This document shows positions 23,257 to 32,629 of a stretch of DNA of 46,737 nucleotides, in pieces. The DNA comes from Lyngbya aestuarii BL J (GTDB lineage: Bacteria; Cyanobacteriota; Cyanobacteriia; Cyanobacteriales; Microcoleaceae): the NCBI RefSeq assembly GCF_000478195.2, contig NZ_AUZM01000050.1, positions 1 through 46,737 on the forward strand. The letters are read 5' to 3'. The translations under genes and the position numbers were made by a program. The notes under the pieces are model-generated. The model ran no database searches. It saw only the letters and a list, made by a program, of their open reading frames with translations, and was not told the origin of the DNA. The stretch's first letter is position 1. The number at the start of each line of letters is the position of its first letter.

Positions 23257-24963
23257 ATGGATAATCTCACCAAATCTAACACCAGTCACAATCAATCTTT
23301 TTTTTGTCAATTAAAACAAACTAGCATTGTTCACAAAATTTACTGGGGATATGGTATTTCTCTAGGAATTGCTGTATTAGGGGTCTTAGTAGGTTTGGGG
23401 TTAGGAAATCACTATCATCAAACTGCAAAAGAACAACTAAAAATTGCTCGAACTCAAGGTTCACTGTTAGGCAAATTGCAACTTTTATCTGTTGAATTTA
23501 GACCGGAAAAAGAATTTATTCCAGTCTTAAGAGATGAACCTTTATTTCGTCAAGCAGAAACCGATTTTGATCGTCGAATTGAACAAATGAAAACCTTACT
23601 GACTCAACTCCAAGCCACAACAGTTTCAGATCAAATCACTCCTATGCAGCCTTTTCTAGAAGTGTATGAACAGGTGGTTGATGATTATGCTCAACGTCAG
23701 CGAATCATTTTAAATTTATTGGCGAAAGACAAGTGGGAAACAGCAGATTTTTCTCGAACAGAACGACAAATTAATCGGTTTTCAAATAGTCCTCCTGCGG
23801 TTAAATTTAGTCGTTATTCTGATGAACTAAAAACTTTAATTGAATCTTCAGAGCAACAAATTGACCAAGCCGAACAAGCCTTAGTGAAAGCAGATAAATT
23901 TAGAACTTTTGTGATTTTAGCCAGTTTATTACTTTCAATTATAATTGCAACAATTTTAGCTTTTTATACAGGTCGAACAATTGCTCGTCCGATTCAAAAA
24001 GTCACTGAAGTTGCACAAACAGTAACAGGTACAGAAGATTTTGATTTACGAGTTCCTGTGACCAGTACAGATGAGGTGGGTATATTAGCAATTTCTTTTA
24101 ATCAATTAATTGAATGGATTGAACACTATATACGCGAATTAAATGATACTCAAACTAAACTCATTCAAACGGAAAAAATGTCAAGTTTAGGTCAAATGGT
24201 TGCAGGAATTGCCCATGAAATTAATAATCCAATCAGCTTTATTCATGGGAATCTTAATCACATTGAATCTTATGCAGAAGAACTTTTAACTGTGGTTACA
24301 CTTTTTCAAAAACATAGTTCACAAATTCCACCGGAAGTTACAAATTTAATTGAAGACAGTGATCTAGACTTTATTCGTGAAGATTTTCCTAAGATATTAC
24401 AATCTATGCGAATGGGAACAGATCGAATTTGTGAAATTGTTCTCTCTTTGCGAAATTTCTCCCGTTTGGATGAAGCCCAAGTCAAAGCTTGTGATTTACA
24501 TGAAGGATTAGAAAGTACATTGTTACTCTTAAATCATCGTTTAAATTCTCAAATTGATCTCGTTAAAAACTATGGTAAAATTCCGGAAGTTGCTTGTCAT
24601 CCGGCTCAAATTAATCAAGTTTTTATGAATATTCTCAGCAATGCAATTGATGCACTGTTAGAGCGAGAAAATCAACTTGACAAAAAAATTATGATTCTCA
24701 CCGAAAGTCAAGAGGAGCAAGTCATGATTAGAATTTCTGATAATGGGGGCGGAATTCCAGCCGAGATTTTAGGGAAACTATTCGATCCCTTTTTTACAAC
24801 AAAGCCTGTTGGAAAAGGAACCGGATTGGGTTTGGCTATCTCTTACAAAATCATTGAAAAACATCAGGGCAAAATTCAAGTTTATTCTTCAGAACATGAA
24901 GGAACAGAATTTCTAATCACTTTACCCATTCAAAGTTCGATTGAGAATGAAATGCAAGATTAA
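23257..24963 (+). CDS. Membrane sensor histidine kinase with HAMP domain
   Basis: A 568-residue two-component kinase. TM1 is about residues 27-47 ([20 protein letters not shown]). An extracytoplasmic helical sensor region follows to about 215. TM2 ([20 protein letters not shown]) leads to a HAMP domain ([13 protein letters not shown]). The H-box is [12 protein letters not shown] with the phospho-accepting His. The HATPase domain has an N-box ([12 protein letters not shown]), G1 (DNGGGIP), an F-box (DPFFTTKP) and G2 (GTGLGLAI). No receiver or PAS domain is present. No response regulator is adjacent; the nearest is at 30516. ATG 23257 is preferred over TTG 23245. The 3' end overlaps the converging dehydrogenase gene by 4 nt. 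Confidence 0.92.
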   Translation: MDNLTKSNTSHNQSFFCQLKQTSIVHKIYWGYGISLGIAVLGVLVGLGLGNHYHQTAKEQLKIARTQGSLLGKLQLLSVEFRPEKEFIPVLRDEPLFRQAETDFDRRIEQMKTLLTQLQATTVSDQITPMQPFLEVYEQVVDDYAQRQRIILNLLAKDKWETADFSRTERQINRFSNSPPAVKFSRYSDELKTLIESSEQQIDQAEQALVKADKFRTFVILASLLLSIIIATILAFYTGRTIARPIQKVTEVAQTVTGTEDFDLRVPVTSTDEVGILAISFNQLIEWIEHYIRELNDTQTKLIQTEKMSSLGQMVAGIAHEINNPISFIHGNLNHIESYAEELLTVVTLFQKHSSQIPPEVTNLIEDSDLDFIREDFPKILQSMRMGTDRICEIVLSLRNFSRLDEAQVKACDLHEGLESTLLLLNHRLNSQIDLVKNYGKIPEVACHPAQINQVFMNILSNAIDALLERENQLDKKIMILTESQEEQVMIRISDNGGGIPAEILGKLFDPFFTTKPVGKGTGLGLAISYKIIEKHQGKIQVYSSEHEGTEFLITLPIQSSIENEMQD

Positions 24964-25913
24964 CTCATCTCTAATAATATCTTCATCACGCCTTTTTGTT
25001 GAGCATGGTTGAACGCTTCTAAACCTTCACTCAGCGGATAACGCGCTTGAATTAGTGACTCTACATCAATTTTATTTTCAGCTAATAATTCTAACGCTGG
25101 AGCAAAGGGGCCGCAACGGGAACCTATCAAAGTAATTTCATCGACAACTAACGCGGACGCATCAAAAGTTAACTTTCCGGCGTAGGTACTTTTTAATACC
25201 AAAATTCCCCGAGGACGTAAGGCTTGATGAGCGAGTTCAAAACCGCTGGGGTTGCCCGTACATTCAACGGCAATATCGAAAGTTTTTGGCTTAACTGCAT
25301 CTGAAAACCCCGTTTTTATTCCTCGTTTTTCTAAGTTTTCTAACTTCTCCCGATGGCGACCAATAGCTAATAAATCACAACCTGTTAACGCTAACGTTTG
25401 GGCGATTAATTGACCGAGTTTGCCATCTCCAACCACTAAAACTTTTTGATTGGGTTGAATCGAAATTTGTTGCTGAATTTCCAACGCTGCGGCTACGGGT
25501 TCGGTAAAAGTTGCCGCGTCTGTAGCAACATTTTCAGGCACTAAATGTAGGTTTTTTAACGGTAAGGTGAGATAATCAGCAAAGGCACCATTGCGGTTAA
25601 CAATCCCTAAAACCGTGCGGTTTTCACAGTGGGTTGGTTGTCCGGTGCGACAAAACCAACAGTCTCCACAACTGGCGTTAATTTCACCCACGACTCGTTG
25701 ATTGATGAATTCTTCAGGCCCTTGTTCAATAATTCCTACAAATTCGTGACCTAAAATTCCTTTGTATGGGTAGTAGCCGCGAATTAATTCTAAGTCTGTA
25801 TTGCAAATTCCTGCTCTTAAAACCCGTACTCTCACCTCATCTTTTGGGGGTTCAGGAACGGGAAGATTATCTCTAAATTGAAGCTGCTGATTTTCGAGCC
25901 AAAGTCCTTTCAT
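24960..25913 (-). CDS. Zinc-dependent alcohol dehydrogenase (MDR family)
   Basis: A 317-residue medium-chain dehydrogenase using NAD(P). Catalytic zinc ligands are Cys in AGICNTDLE (about residue 37) and His-Glu in LGHEFVG (about 55-56). The structural zinc cysteines lie in CGDCWFCRTGQPTHC (about 81-95). The Rossmann loop is VLVVGDGKLGQLIA with GDGKLG at about 161-166. It is shorter than typical ADH of about 340-380 residues but complete. It resembles sorbitol- or threonine-dehydrogenase-like enzymes; substrate unknown. The 3' ends of this gene and the sensor kinase overlap. It lies 60 nt downstream of the ABC exporter on the same strand and could be co-transcribed. Confidence 0.9.
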   Translation of the reverse strand: MKGLWLENQQLQFRDNLPVPEPPKDEVRVRVLRAGICNTDLELIRGYYPYKGILGHEFVGIIEQGPEEFINQRVVGEINASCGDCWFCRTGQPTHCENRTVLGIVNRNGAFADYLTLPLKNLHLVPENVATDAATFTEPVAAALEIQQQISIQPNQKVLVVGDGKLGQLIAQTLALTGCDLLAIGRHREKLENLEKRGIKTGFSDAVKPKTFDIAVECTGNPSGFELAHQALRPRGILVLKSTYAGKLTFDASALVVDEITLIGSRCGPFAPALELLAENKIDVESLIQARYPLSEGLEAFNHAQQKGVMKILLEMS

Positions 25914-25973
25914 AGATCTTTTAATTCTACTCTACTATTATCATAGATTGGGCAAATTATAGCAAGTCTAGTC

Positions 25974-27800
25974 TTAACTTCCTAACATTTGCAACTGGTA
26001 CAAACGAGCATAAACCCCCTGACGTTCAATTAATTCTTCGTGACTGCCAAACTCGATGATTTCACCCTGTTTTAACACCAAAATTTTGTCTACATTTCTA
26101 ATCGTTGACAGACGGTGAGCGATAATAATAGCGGTGCGGTTTTCTAAAAGTCGTTCTAAGGCTTCTTGAATTAACGCTTCTGTCATCACATCTAAATTAG
26201 CTGTAGCTTCATCAAGAACCAATATTTTCGGGTTACGAATGGCGACTCTCGCAAAGGCGAGTAACTGTTTTTGACCACTAGAAAGATTGGTTCCTCGCTC
26301 TCGAAGTTCTGTGTCATAACCTTGGGGTAATTTCTCAATAAAAGAAGCAATATTAGTTTTTTCTGCCGCGATTCTTATTTCATCCATGCTGTAGGTTTCA
26401 CCCAAAGAAATATTACTTTTGACATCTCCAGCAAAGATAAAACCATCTTGTAAAATCACTCCAATATGACGGCGAAGTTCGGCTTGAGGTAAATCTCGAA
26501 TATCGATTCCATCCACTAAAATTCGTCCTTTATTCGGTTCATACAAGCGACACAATAAACGAATAACTGAACTTTTTCCCGCACCAGTTGGCCCGACTAA
26601 GGCGATTTTTTCTCCCGGGTGAATGGTAAAATTCAAATTTTTTAAAACGTATTCGTCTTGTTTATAAGCAAAATTGACATTTTCAAATTTAATTTTACCT
26701 GTAACTTTGGTTTTCTGGGTGCTAAAATATTGACGATGATGGTCTTCAGGGTCACGAATTTCTACAGATTCACTCAGAAGATTATTAATTCGTTCAATCG
26801 CAGTTAACCCGGCTTGAATAGCTGTAAATTTATCTGCAAATTGTCGCAACGGGTCAAACAAACGTTGGGCAAAAAGAATAAAAGAAGAAAGCGCACCAAA
26901 GCTGAGAGTTCCTCCCACAACTTGCTGTCCACCAAACCACAAAACAGCACCAATTGCAACGAGGGCAATCCATTCTAATGTTGCAGATACGGCTGAGTCA
27001 TAAAAAATAGTTTTATCAACGGCTTTGATATAGCGATTGTTGTTGGAACGAAACAAATCAGCATTAAAGGGTTCCCGACGGAAAAGCTGAACGACGTTAA
27101 TTCCGGTGAGGTTTTCTTGTAACTTTGAGTTTAAATTAGAGAGTTCTTCTCGGGCTTTGTAGTTGGCGACACGATATTGTTGTTGAAAGTAAATAATGAC
27201 GGCTGTTACGGGAAAAATAGAGAAAACCAGGATTAAAGCCAGTTTCCATTGTAGAGTAAACATCGTAACTGCGATTACCCCAATCGAAAATAAATCACTA
27301 ATAATCCCTATTGCACCTGTGGAGAAAACGTCCCCTAACGCATCAATATCACTGGTGAGACGAGTGATTAATTTTCCGACAGGTGTACGGTCAAAAAATC
27401 GCACAGCTAATGAGGTGACATGATGGAATAAATCATTGCGAATATCAGCAGTTATTTTTTGCCCAACTTTCTGTACTAAAAACCCTTGTACCGCTTGTAA
27501 AATGAAACGTAGAATAATCGTGATTAACAACAACCAAGCCAGAAAATTTAATCCCTCAGACTGCGACATTGCATCGAGAAATTCGTAAGTCGGTTCACCT
27601 CGAATTAGTGAAATTGTCTGTCCGATGAGAAGAGGTTGAATCGCGCCCGAGATAGAGAGGGGAACTAACAGTATCATGGAAAGGACGAGGATTCCTTTAC
27701 TCCGTTTGGCGTATCCTCCTAGACGGGCTATGAGTCGCCAGTCTGTCTCCCGACCGGGTTGATTTTTGCGAGTTTTGCTTTGTGGAAATAGGCTAGTCAT
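25974..27800 (-). CDS. ABC exporter half-transporter (fused TMD-NBD)
   Basis: A 608-residue type IV ABC exporter, a fused transmembrane and ATP-binding half-transporter that works as a dimer. The transmembrane domain covers about residues 40-330, with the intracellular loop signature FFDRTPVGKLITRLTSDID. The nucleotide-binding domain has Walker A GPTGAGKSS (about 405-413), Q-loop VILQDGFIF, signature LSSGQKQ, Walker B ILVLDEATANLD and the switch AHRLST. It is closest in style to MsbA/LmrA-type multidrug or lipid exporters. Substrate unknown; the alcohol dehydrogenase gene follows on the same strand. The start is ATG 27800. Confidence 0.93.
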   Translation of the reverse strand: MTSLFPQSKTRKNQPGRETDWRLIARLGGYAKRSKGILVLSMILLVPLSISGAIQPLLIGQTISLIRGEPTYEFLDAMSQSEGLNFLAWLLLITIILRFILQAVQGFLVQKVGQKITADIRNDLFHHVTSLAVRFFDRTPVGKLITRLTSDIDALGDVFSTGAIGIISDLFSIGVIAVTMFTLQWKLALILVFSIFPVTAVIIYFQQQYRVANYKAREELSNLNSKLQENLTGINVVQLFRREPFNADLFRSNNNRYIKAVDKTIFYDSAVSATLEWIALVAIGAVLWFGGQQVVGGTLSFGALSSFILFAQRLFDPLRQFADKFTAIQAGLTAIERINNLLSESVEIRDPEDHHRQYFSTQKTKVTGKIKFENVNFAYKQDEYVLKNLNFTIHPGEKIALVGPTGAGKSSVIRLLCRLYEPNKGRILVDGIDIRDLPQAELRRHIGVILQDGFIFAGDVKSNISLGETYSMDEIRIAAEKTNIASFIEKLPQGYDTELRERGTNLSSGQKQLLAFARVAIRNPKILVLDEATANLDVMTEALIQEALERLLENRTAIIIAHRLSTIRNVDKILVLKQGEIIEFGSHEELIERQGVYARLYQLQMLGS

Positions 27801-28099
27801 TCAAAAAATATCTGATTTTTGCTAATAGTCGAACAGGTTAAACGTTCTTAATGTAGCATTTTTAGCTGAAAATTTCTCAGTAAACGGACAGATGTTGGTT
27901 AAAGTTATAGATTTCTGGTTGATTTTTAGTGATAATTGATGATAAGATAAAATCAGGAATTGGTTTTATAGTCTACATTCGGTAGAACCTTTTATCCCAC
28001 TTCTCTGAACCCAAAAATATAAATTTTTAGCACGACTTAATAGACACTCACTTCTGGTTTGATTTATACTAATAAATAGCGTTGAGTTGATTCACTCTC

Positions 28100-28672
28100 A
28101 TGAAAAACTTCACTCTGAACCTAGAATCAATTGCTCTAACAGACGAACAATTCTTTCAACTTTGTCAGAATAACCGTGATCTGAAATTTGAACGAAATGC
28201 CAATGGAGACTTAGTGATTATGTCACCCACAGGAGGAGAAACAGGAAACTATAATGCTGGATTAACTGCTCAACTTTGGCTGTGGAATCAAGAACATAAA
28301 TTAGGTAAAGTGTTTGATTCTTCTACGGGTTTTAAACTTCCCAACAGTGCAGATCGTTCTCCTGATGTGTCTTGGATAACCTTAGAACGTTGGAATACTT
28401 TAACGACTACACAACGAAAACAATTTATTCCTCTGTGTCCCGATTTTGTGATTGAATTACGTTCGGCGAGTGACCGTTTACAAATTCTACAAGATAAGAT
28501 GAAAGAATATATTGAGAATGGAACTCGTCTAGGTTGGTTAATTAATCCCCAATCTCGTCAAGTTGAAATTTATCGCCAAAATCAATATATTCAGGTGTTA
28601 GACGCTCCGCAAACCTTATCAGGCGAAGAAGTTCTACAGGGTTTTATTCTCCATCTTGAACAAATTTTGTAG
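28100..28672 (+). CDS. Uma2 family (DUF820) PD-(D/E)XK nuclease
   Basis: A 190-residue member of the Uma2/DUF820 family, which is greatly expanded in cyanobacteria. It has a restriction-endonuclease-like core: FKLPNSADRSPDVSWITLER, with the first Asp in SPDV at about residue 94, and CPDFVIELRSASD with the Glu of the ExK-like motif near 119, followed by the helix DKMKEYIENG. The GWLINP strand and YRQNQYIQVL block near the end are typical. The precise role of the family is unknown; mobility, repair or defence have been proposed. ATG 28100 fits well. Confidence 0.88.
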   Translation: MKNFTLNLESIALTDEQFFQLCQNNRDLKFERNANGDLVIMSPTGGETGNYNAGLTAQLWLWNQEHKLGKVFDSSTGFKLPNSADRSPDVSWITLERWNTLTTTQRKQFIPLCPDFVIELRSASDRLQILQDKMKEYIENGTRLGWLINPQSRQVEIYRQNQYIQVLDAPQTLSGEEVLQGFILHLEQIL

Positions 28673-29014
28673 TTCATTCCTCTTTGAGCACTTCGAGTTT
28701 AAACCTCTTTTAATTAAATATTGCTCAAGTCTCATTTTTGGAGAAGCATACAAACAATATTGCAATTGACGACCGTCTGAGCTATAAAAACCAAATAACC
28801 ACTGTTTATCTTCCCAATGCGCGAATATGTTCGGGACCAAAATCTCGAACGGTTGTCACCGAAGCTAAGGAATTTGTTGGTGATTCCAATCTAAAACCGC
28901 ATCAACACCGCTTCGAGTCGGTAGATCAGGTTTTCTTAACTCAAAAATATGAATTAATTCATTTTCGCGACGGTCGTCTTGAACAGTCATTTTGACAACA
29001 TTTATAGAATCATA
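28673..29014. other. 342-nt region with overlapping weak ORFs
   Basis: Between the Uma2 gene and hisG, open frames exist on both strands but none is convincing. The minus-strand frames starting at 28990 look most protein-like but break at TAG 28864-28866. A plus-strand frame of 85 codons (28738-28995) has a TTG start and no family resemblance. Confidence 0.35.
28806..28990 (-). pseudogene. Possible decayed small gene (low confidence)
   Basis: From ATG 28990 the minus strand reads MTVQDDRRENELIHIFELR and on to WNHQQIP-stop. A neighbouring frame then continues SLASVTTVRDFGPEHIRAL to a stop at 28806. Both halves have protein-like composition, which suggests a one-frame slip in a former gene. 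No family was recognised, so this could be chance. Confidence 0.25.
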
Positions 29015-29659
29015 TTACACAAGTGCTAATATTTTTGATCGCACTTTTTCAACCACCGTTTTTAATCCCCCTGTATTGACCCGATAACTCAACGGATGAA
29101 CAATTAACTGAGCGGTACTTTCAAACAAAACCTCTATTTCAATTAAACCATTTTGCTTTAACGTCCGACCTGTAGAAACTAAATCAACAATAGCTTCCGA
29201 CATTCCCGTAATCGGCCCAAGTTCGACTGAACCCGAAAGCGGTATAATCTCTACAGGAAGATCTAAACTCTCAAAATATTCACTCGCACAATGAACAAAC
29301 TTAGAAGCAACTCGACTATGAAGCGGTAACTCAACTGGACTGCGAAAAGGACTCGATTGTTTGACAGCAACCGACATCCGACACTTTCCAAATTTGAGGT
29401 CAACTAAACAAGCCACTTGCGATTTTTTCTCCCGCAACACATCATAGCCGACAATTCCCAACTGAGCTTGACCATATTCGACATAGACGGGAACATCCTG
29501 CGCCCTGACCAGTAAACCTTTAGCGGTATGTGTGGGGTCATCAATTTGTAATTGTCGGTTACTAGAATCGAGAAATGCGCTAAAATCTAATCCAACTTCT
29601 TGTAAAAGCTGAATACTATCTTCTAATAGGGCGCCTTTGGGAAGTGCTACGGTAATCAT
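29015..29659 (-). CDS. hisG: ATP phosphoribosyltransferase, short form
   Basis: HisG catalyses the first step of histidine synthesis, joining ATP and PRPP. At 214 residues it is the short (HisG_S) form, which needs the regulatory subunit HisZ, not seen here. Family features are [12 protein letters not shown] at the N-terminus, [12 protein letters not shown] at about 64-75, [10 protein letters not shown] near 121, and the PRPP loop region SGSVELGP and [20 protein letters not shown] at about 143-171. The gene is isolated from other his genes, as is usual in cyanobacteria, where the his pathway is scattered. Start ATG 29659. Confidence 0.93.
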   Translation of the reverse strand: MITVALPKGALLEDSIQLLQEVGLDFSAFLDSSNRQLQIDDPTHTAKGLLVRAQDVPVYVEYGQAQLGIVGYDVLREKKSQVACLVDLKFGKCRMSVAVKQSSPFRSPVELPLHSRVASKFVHCASEYFESLDLPVEIIPLSGSVELGPITGMSEAIVDLVSTGRTLKQNGLIEIEVLFESTAQLIVHPLSYRVNTGGLKTVVEKVRSKILALV

Positions 29660-29816
29660 ATTCGTTTAGGAATCATCGAAAAGTTATCAATGGCTGTTTT
29701 TCCAGACTTCAGAGATAGAGGTATCAAAACTGAATATCTGTGTTGTTAACAATTTAGGGTTACATCAAAAATGACGGATAACAATTTACAACCACATCTA
29801 TAATATTTACCAGATT

Positions 29817-30476
29817 ATGAGTAAACTTACTCTGGTTATCGGCAACAAAAATTATTCTTCTTGGTCGTTGCGGGCTTGGCTGACGATGAAACAAGCCGGA
29901 CTAGAATTTGCGGAAATTCGCATTCCCCTAAGTACACCTACCTTTTACCAACAGGTTCGTCAATATTCTCCATCCGGACAAGTTCCAGTCTTGCTTGATG
30001 ATGATTTAACGATTTGGGAATCTTTAGCCATTTGTGAATATATTGCCGAGAATTTCGCTCCTTATTTGTGGCCAGAAGATCGAAAAGCAAAAGCAATTGC
30101 ACGTTCAGTCAGTCACGAAATGCACGCTAACTTTTTCAATTTACGCTCTCAAATGCCAATGGATTGTCGGGGTCGCTATCCTGGTGAGGGAATGAAGCCA
30201 GACGTGCAGGCTGATGTTGATCGTGTCTCTACAATTTGGCGAGAATGTCGTCAAAAATATGGGGGAAATGGTGATCTTCTGTTTGGGGAATTTAGTATTG
30301 CTGATGCGATGTTTGCTCCAGTCGTTTCTCGATTTATTACCTATGGTGTCAAGTTAGGTTCAGTTGAACAAGCTTATATGGATGCTATCTGGTCTTTACC
30401 TGCGATTAATACATGGATAGATGCAGCAGCAGTTGAGTTAGAATATTTGGATCGACTTTCCCATTCACACGATTAA
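29817..30476 (+). CDS. Glutathione S-transferase family protein
   Basis: A 219-residue GST. The N-terminal thioredoxin-like half has IGNKNYSSWSLRAWL, with the Ser catalytic region at about 14-16, then SPSGQVPVLLDDDLTIWESLAICEY with the cis-Pro (VPVL) and the glutathione-binding Glu-Ser. The C-terminal helical half has SIADAMFAPVVSRF, the N-capping region of GST helix 6. The Ser-type active site points to a zeta- or beta-like bacterial class. Physiological substrate unknown. The response regulator gene begins 39 nt downstream on the same strand, so the two may share a transcript. Confidence 0.88.
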   Translation: MSKLTLVIGNKNYSSWSLRAWLTMKQAGLEFAEIRIPLSTPTFYQQVRQYSPSGQVPVLLDDDLTIWESLAICEYIAENFAPYLWPEDRKAKAIARSVSHEMHANFFNLRSQMPMDCRGRYPGEGMKPDVQADVDRVSTIWRECRQKYGGNGDLLFGEFSIADAMFAPVVSRFITYGVKLGSVEQAYMDAIWSLPAINTWIDAAAVELEYLDRLSHSHD

Positions 30477-30515
30477 TTTTGAGTTGGAGTTAACAACAAA
30501 TTACGAATCAGAAAT

Positions 30516-31196
30516 ATGCGTATTCTTCTCGTCGATGATGAAGTTGAACTCACCCTACCCTTGAGTCGGGCTTTAACCCGAGAAGGGTATGCGGTTGATG
30601 TAGCCGATGAGGGGGGAACCGGGTACAATTTAGCCATTCAACATCACTATGATTTATTGATTTTGGATTGGATGTTACCGCATCAATCTGGAATTGAAAT
30701 GTGTCAAAAATTGCGATCAAAAAACAATCAAATCCCCATTTTATTTCTAACAGCAAAAGACACTTTAAATGACCGTGTAAAAGGACTTGATGCCGGGGCT
30801 GATGATTATTTAGTTAAACCCTTTGAACTGCGAGAATTATTAGCACGGGTGCGGGCTTTATTACGGCGTCCACCCACATTAGAATCTCCAACGGCGAATT
30901 CTCGGCTGCAAATTTTTGATCTAGAATTAGATATTGAAAATCAACTGGCTTATCGAAACGGACGTATGATTGAATTGTCGGAAAAAGAATGTAAACTGCT
31001 GGAATATTTTATGCGTCATTCCGGTCAGTTACTCACTCATCAACAAATTTATCAACATTTATGGGTAGATTCAGATCAACCTAGTAGTAACGTTTTAGCG
31101 GCTCAAATTCGACTCCTCCGACGCAAAATTGAAGATCCCAAAGAACGACAACTGATTCATACCGTTTACCGAAAAGGATATCGATTTGGAGAATAG
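30516..31196 (+). CDS. OmpR-family response regulator (RppA/NrsR-like)
   Basis: A 226-residue two-component regulator. The receiver domain (1-120) has the acidic pocket VDDE (residues 6-9), the phospho-acceptor Asp52 in LLILDWMLP, and the conserved Thr (LTAKD) and Lys (LVKPFE). The winged-helix DNA-binding domain (about 130-226) ends in the OmpR signature RRKIEDPKERQLIHTVYRKGYRF. It resembles cyanobacterial RppA/NrsR regulators, which respond to redox or metals. No sensor kinase is adjacent; the nearest, at 23257, is about 5.5 kb upstream. It follows the GST gene by 39 nt. Confidence 0.92.
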   Translation: MRILLVDDEVELTLPLSRALTREGYAVDVADEGGTGYNLAIQHHYDLLILDWMLPHQSGIEMCQKLRSKNNQIPILFLTAKDTLNDRVKGLDAGADDYLVKPFELRELLARVRALLRRPPTLESPTANSRLQIFDLELDIENQLAYRNGRMIELSEKECKLLEYFMRHSGQLLTHQQIYQHLWVDSDQPSSNVLAAQIRLLRRKIEDPKERQLIHTVYRKGYRFGE

Positions 31197-31217
31197 AAAA
31201 ACTTGAGATTAACTGAC

Positions 31218-31955
31218 TCAGTTTTGAGGTTTTATTCCCCCAAATAACGCTAATTCTAACACTTTCATAAAGCAATCAACATCAAGAAAGCCCATCTCTG
31301 TTAACCACTGACATTGCAGTTCAACGGGTGCTAGAATATTCGCTTCTTTATCGGGTCTGTTATAATACTGTTGGGCAATTTCTTCTCTTGATTGATGATT
31401 TACCCGTTGATGATGATAATTTACCAGCGAATCTATAAACATTTCATTAAAAACCAATTCACCAAAATTAGAAGTAGATTTAACGTGTTCTAAATTTAGA
31501 AAAATACCTCTAGGAGTTAATAGGTTATAAATCTCTTGATACACTTCCTGTTTTCGATCATCCGGTTGATGATGAATAGCAAAACCCGAAACAATTACAT
31601 CAAATTTACCGAAATTTTGAACGGAATTAACCCAACTTGTTTGACCAAAATCTTCTAAGACAAACTCAATGTTATTTTCGGGTGTTTGCAGCTTATCTTT
31701 GACCGCAGAAATCATCGCTTCTGAGAAGTCTAAAAATACAACTTTTGCATGAGGATACTGAGTTAATATTGTTCGTCCGAGTATCCCATCGCCACAGCCT
31801 AAATCTAAGACTGTATTCACTTGAGACTTCGCCCTTTGAATAATTCGCAACATCATCTCTAACTGTTCACTCGCCAGAGGAATTGCACCCCGAACCCCTT
31901 CTAAAAACGTTTGGGCGAGTTGGGCTGTTTTCCAAACTTCATCTGTTCTTTTCAT
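31218..31955 (-). CDS. Class I SAM-dependent methyltransferase
   Basis: A 245-residue methyltransferase. Motif I is VLDLGCGDGILGR at about residues 49-61. Motif II is VVFLDFSEAMI, with the SAM-ribose acidic residue in the FLD strand. The motif-IV region is FDVIVSGFAIHHQPDD. The GIFLNLEHV strand follows. This is the UbiE/Methyltransf_25-like fold, and the substrate cannot be inferred. It is transcribed opposite to the response regulator, with the two stops 21 nt apart. Confidence 0.85.
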   Translation of the reverse strand: MKRTDEVWKTAQLAQTFLEGVRGAIPLASEQLEMMLRIIQRAKSQVNTVLDLGCGDGILGRTILTQYPHAKVVFLDFSEAMISAVKDKLQTPENNIEFVLEDFGQTSWVNSVQNFGKFDVIVSGFAIHHQPDDRKQEVYQEIYNLLTPRGIFLNLEHVKSTSNFGELVFNEMFIDSLVNYHHQRVNHQSREEIAQQYYNRPDKEANILAPVELQCQWLTEMGFLDVDCFMKVLELALFGGIKPQN

Positions 31956-32115
31956 CGCTATAATTGACCTAATTTAACTCGCCATTCTTGGGAAACTAGA
32001 ACAATGCACGATCGCCAACATTCTCTAAAAATCTCTTGCTAATTATAAATCCTAATTCTAATCTTACCACATAGCCGGGAATAAAGACTCGCAATCAGTT
32101 ATGCAAGTCCTATAT

Positions 32116-32541
32116 TTATCGTTCCCAGATTAAATTCATTGCCTTTTTTATAATCTCCTCTCGTTGGACGAATTGACTTAATTCTTCAGCTTCATATTTT
32201 CCTTCAAAAGCTTCTATCGCGGCTTTTTCCAATGCTAAATCATAAGCATCCTCTAGGGTTGCTGCTAATTCTTCTTCAGTCATATAAGTTCCCTTTGCTT
32301 TCTGGCGAGAATTAGTGCGTTGAATTTGCTTGACACAATTGCGAATTGAAAGATTCCAAGACCTCGTGGTGCGGCTTTCAGCAGATTGCTTAATCAGGTG
32401 CAGGAGCAAAATAATACCATAACTAAATATTTTATTCAGTTTATCTGATTTGCTCATTTCTTCTAATTCTTCTACAATTAACAGAGCCTCTGTTATATTG
32501 CCTTGATGTAGGAGTTCTTTAAGAGTAAGTAGTTCTTCCAT
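32116..32541 (-). CDS. DUF29-like protein
   Basis: A 141-residue helical protein. The stretch LEEMSKSDKLNKIFSYGIIL, followed by LLHLIKQS and RTTRSWNLSI, matches the DUF29 pattern of cyanobacteria (an EEIESLGRSE-like helix, then a LLMHLLKW-like helix, then RSW). It is atypical: the usual N-terminal YETDFYQW opening is replaced by MEELLTLKELLHQGN. The C-terminal half is highly charged (EELAATLEDAYDLALEKAAI). DUF29 has no established function, though members are abundant and often near mobile elements. A repeat palindrome lies downstream at 32591. Confidence 0.65.
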   Translation of the reverse strand: MEELLTLKELLHQGNITEALLIVEELEEMSKSDKLNKIFSYGIILLLHLIKQSAESRTTRSWNLSIRNCVKQIQRTNSRQKAKGTYMTEEELAATLEDAYDLALEKAAIEAFEGKYEAEELSQFVQREEIIKKAMNLIWER

Positions 32542-32590
32542 TGGTTTAAGTAATTTTCAAATTGACCGAATTTAACTGATAGTTTGTAGT

Positions 32591-32604
32591 TGCGCTTTAG
32601 CGCA
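32591..32604. repeat. Dispersed cyanobacterial palindrome (TGCGCTTTAGCGCA)
   Basis: A 14-nt hairpin, 6-bp arms with a TT loop, is followed by a GGGCTGAAACCC stem-loop. This is the familiar GCGCTAAAGCGC-type repeat of filamentous cyanobacteria. It lies between the DUF29 and metallophosphoesterase genes. Confidence 0.6.
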
Positions 32605-32629
32605 GAAAATAAGGGCTGAAACCCAACAA

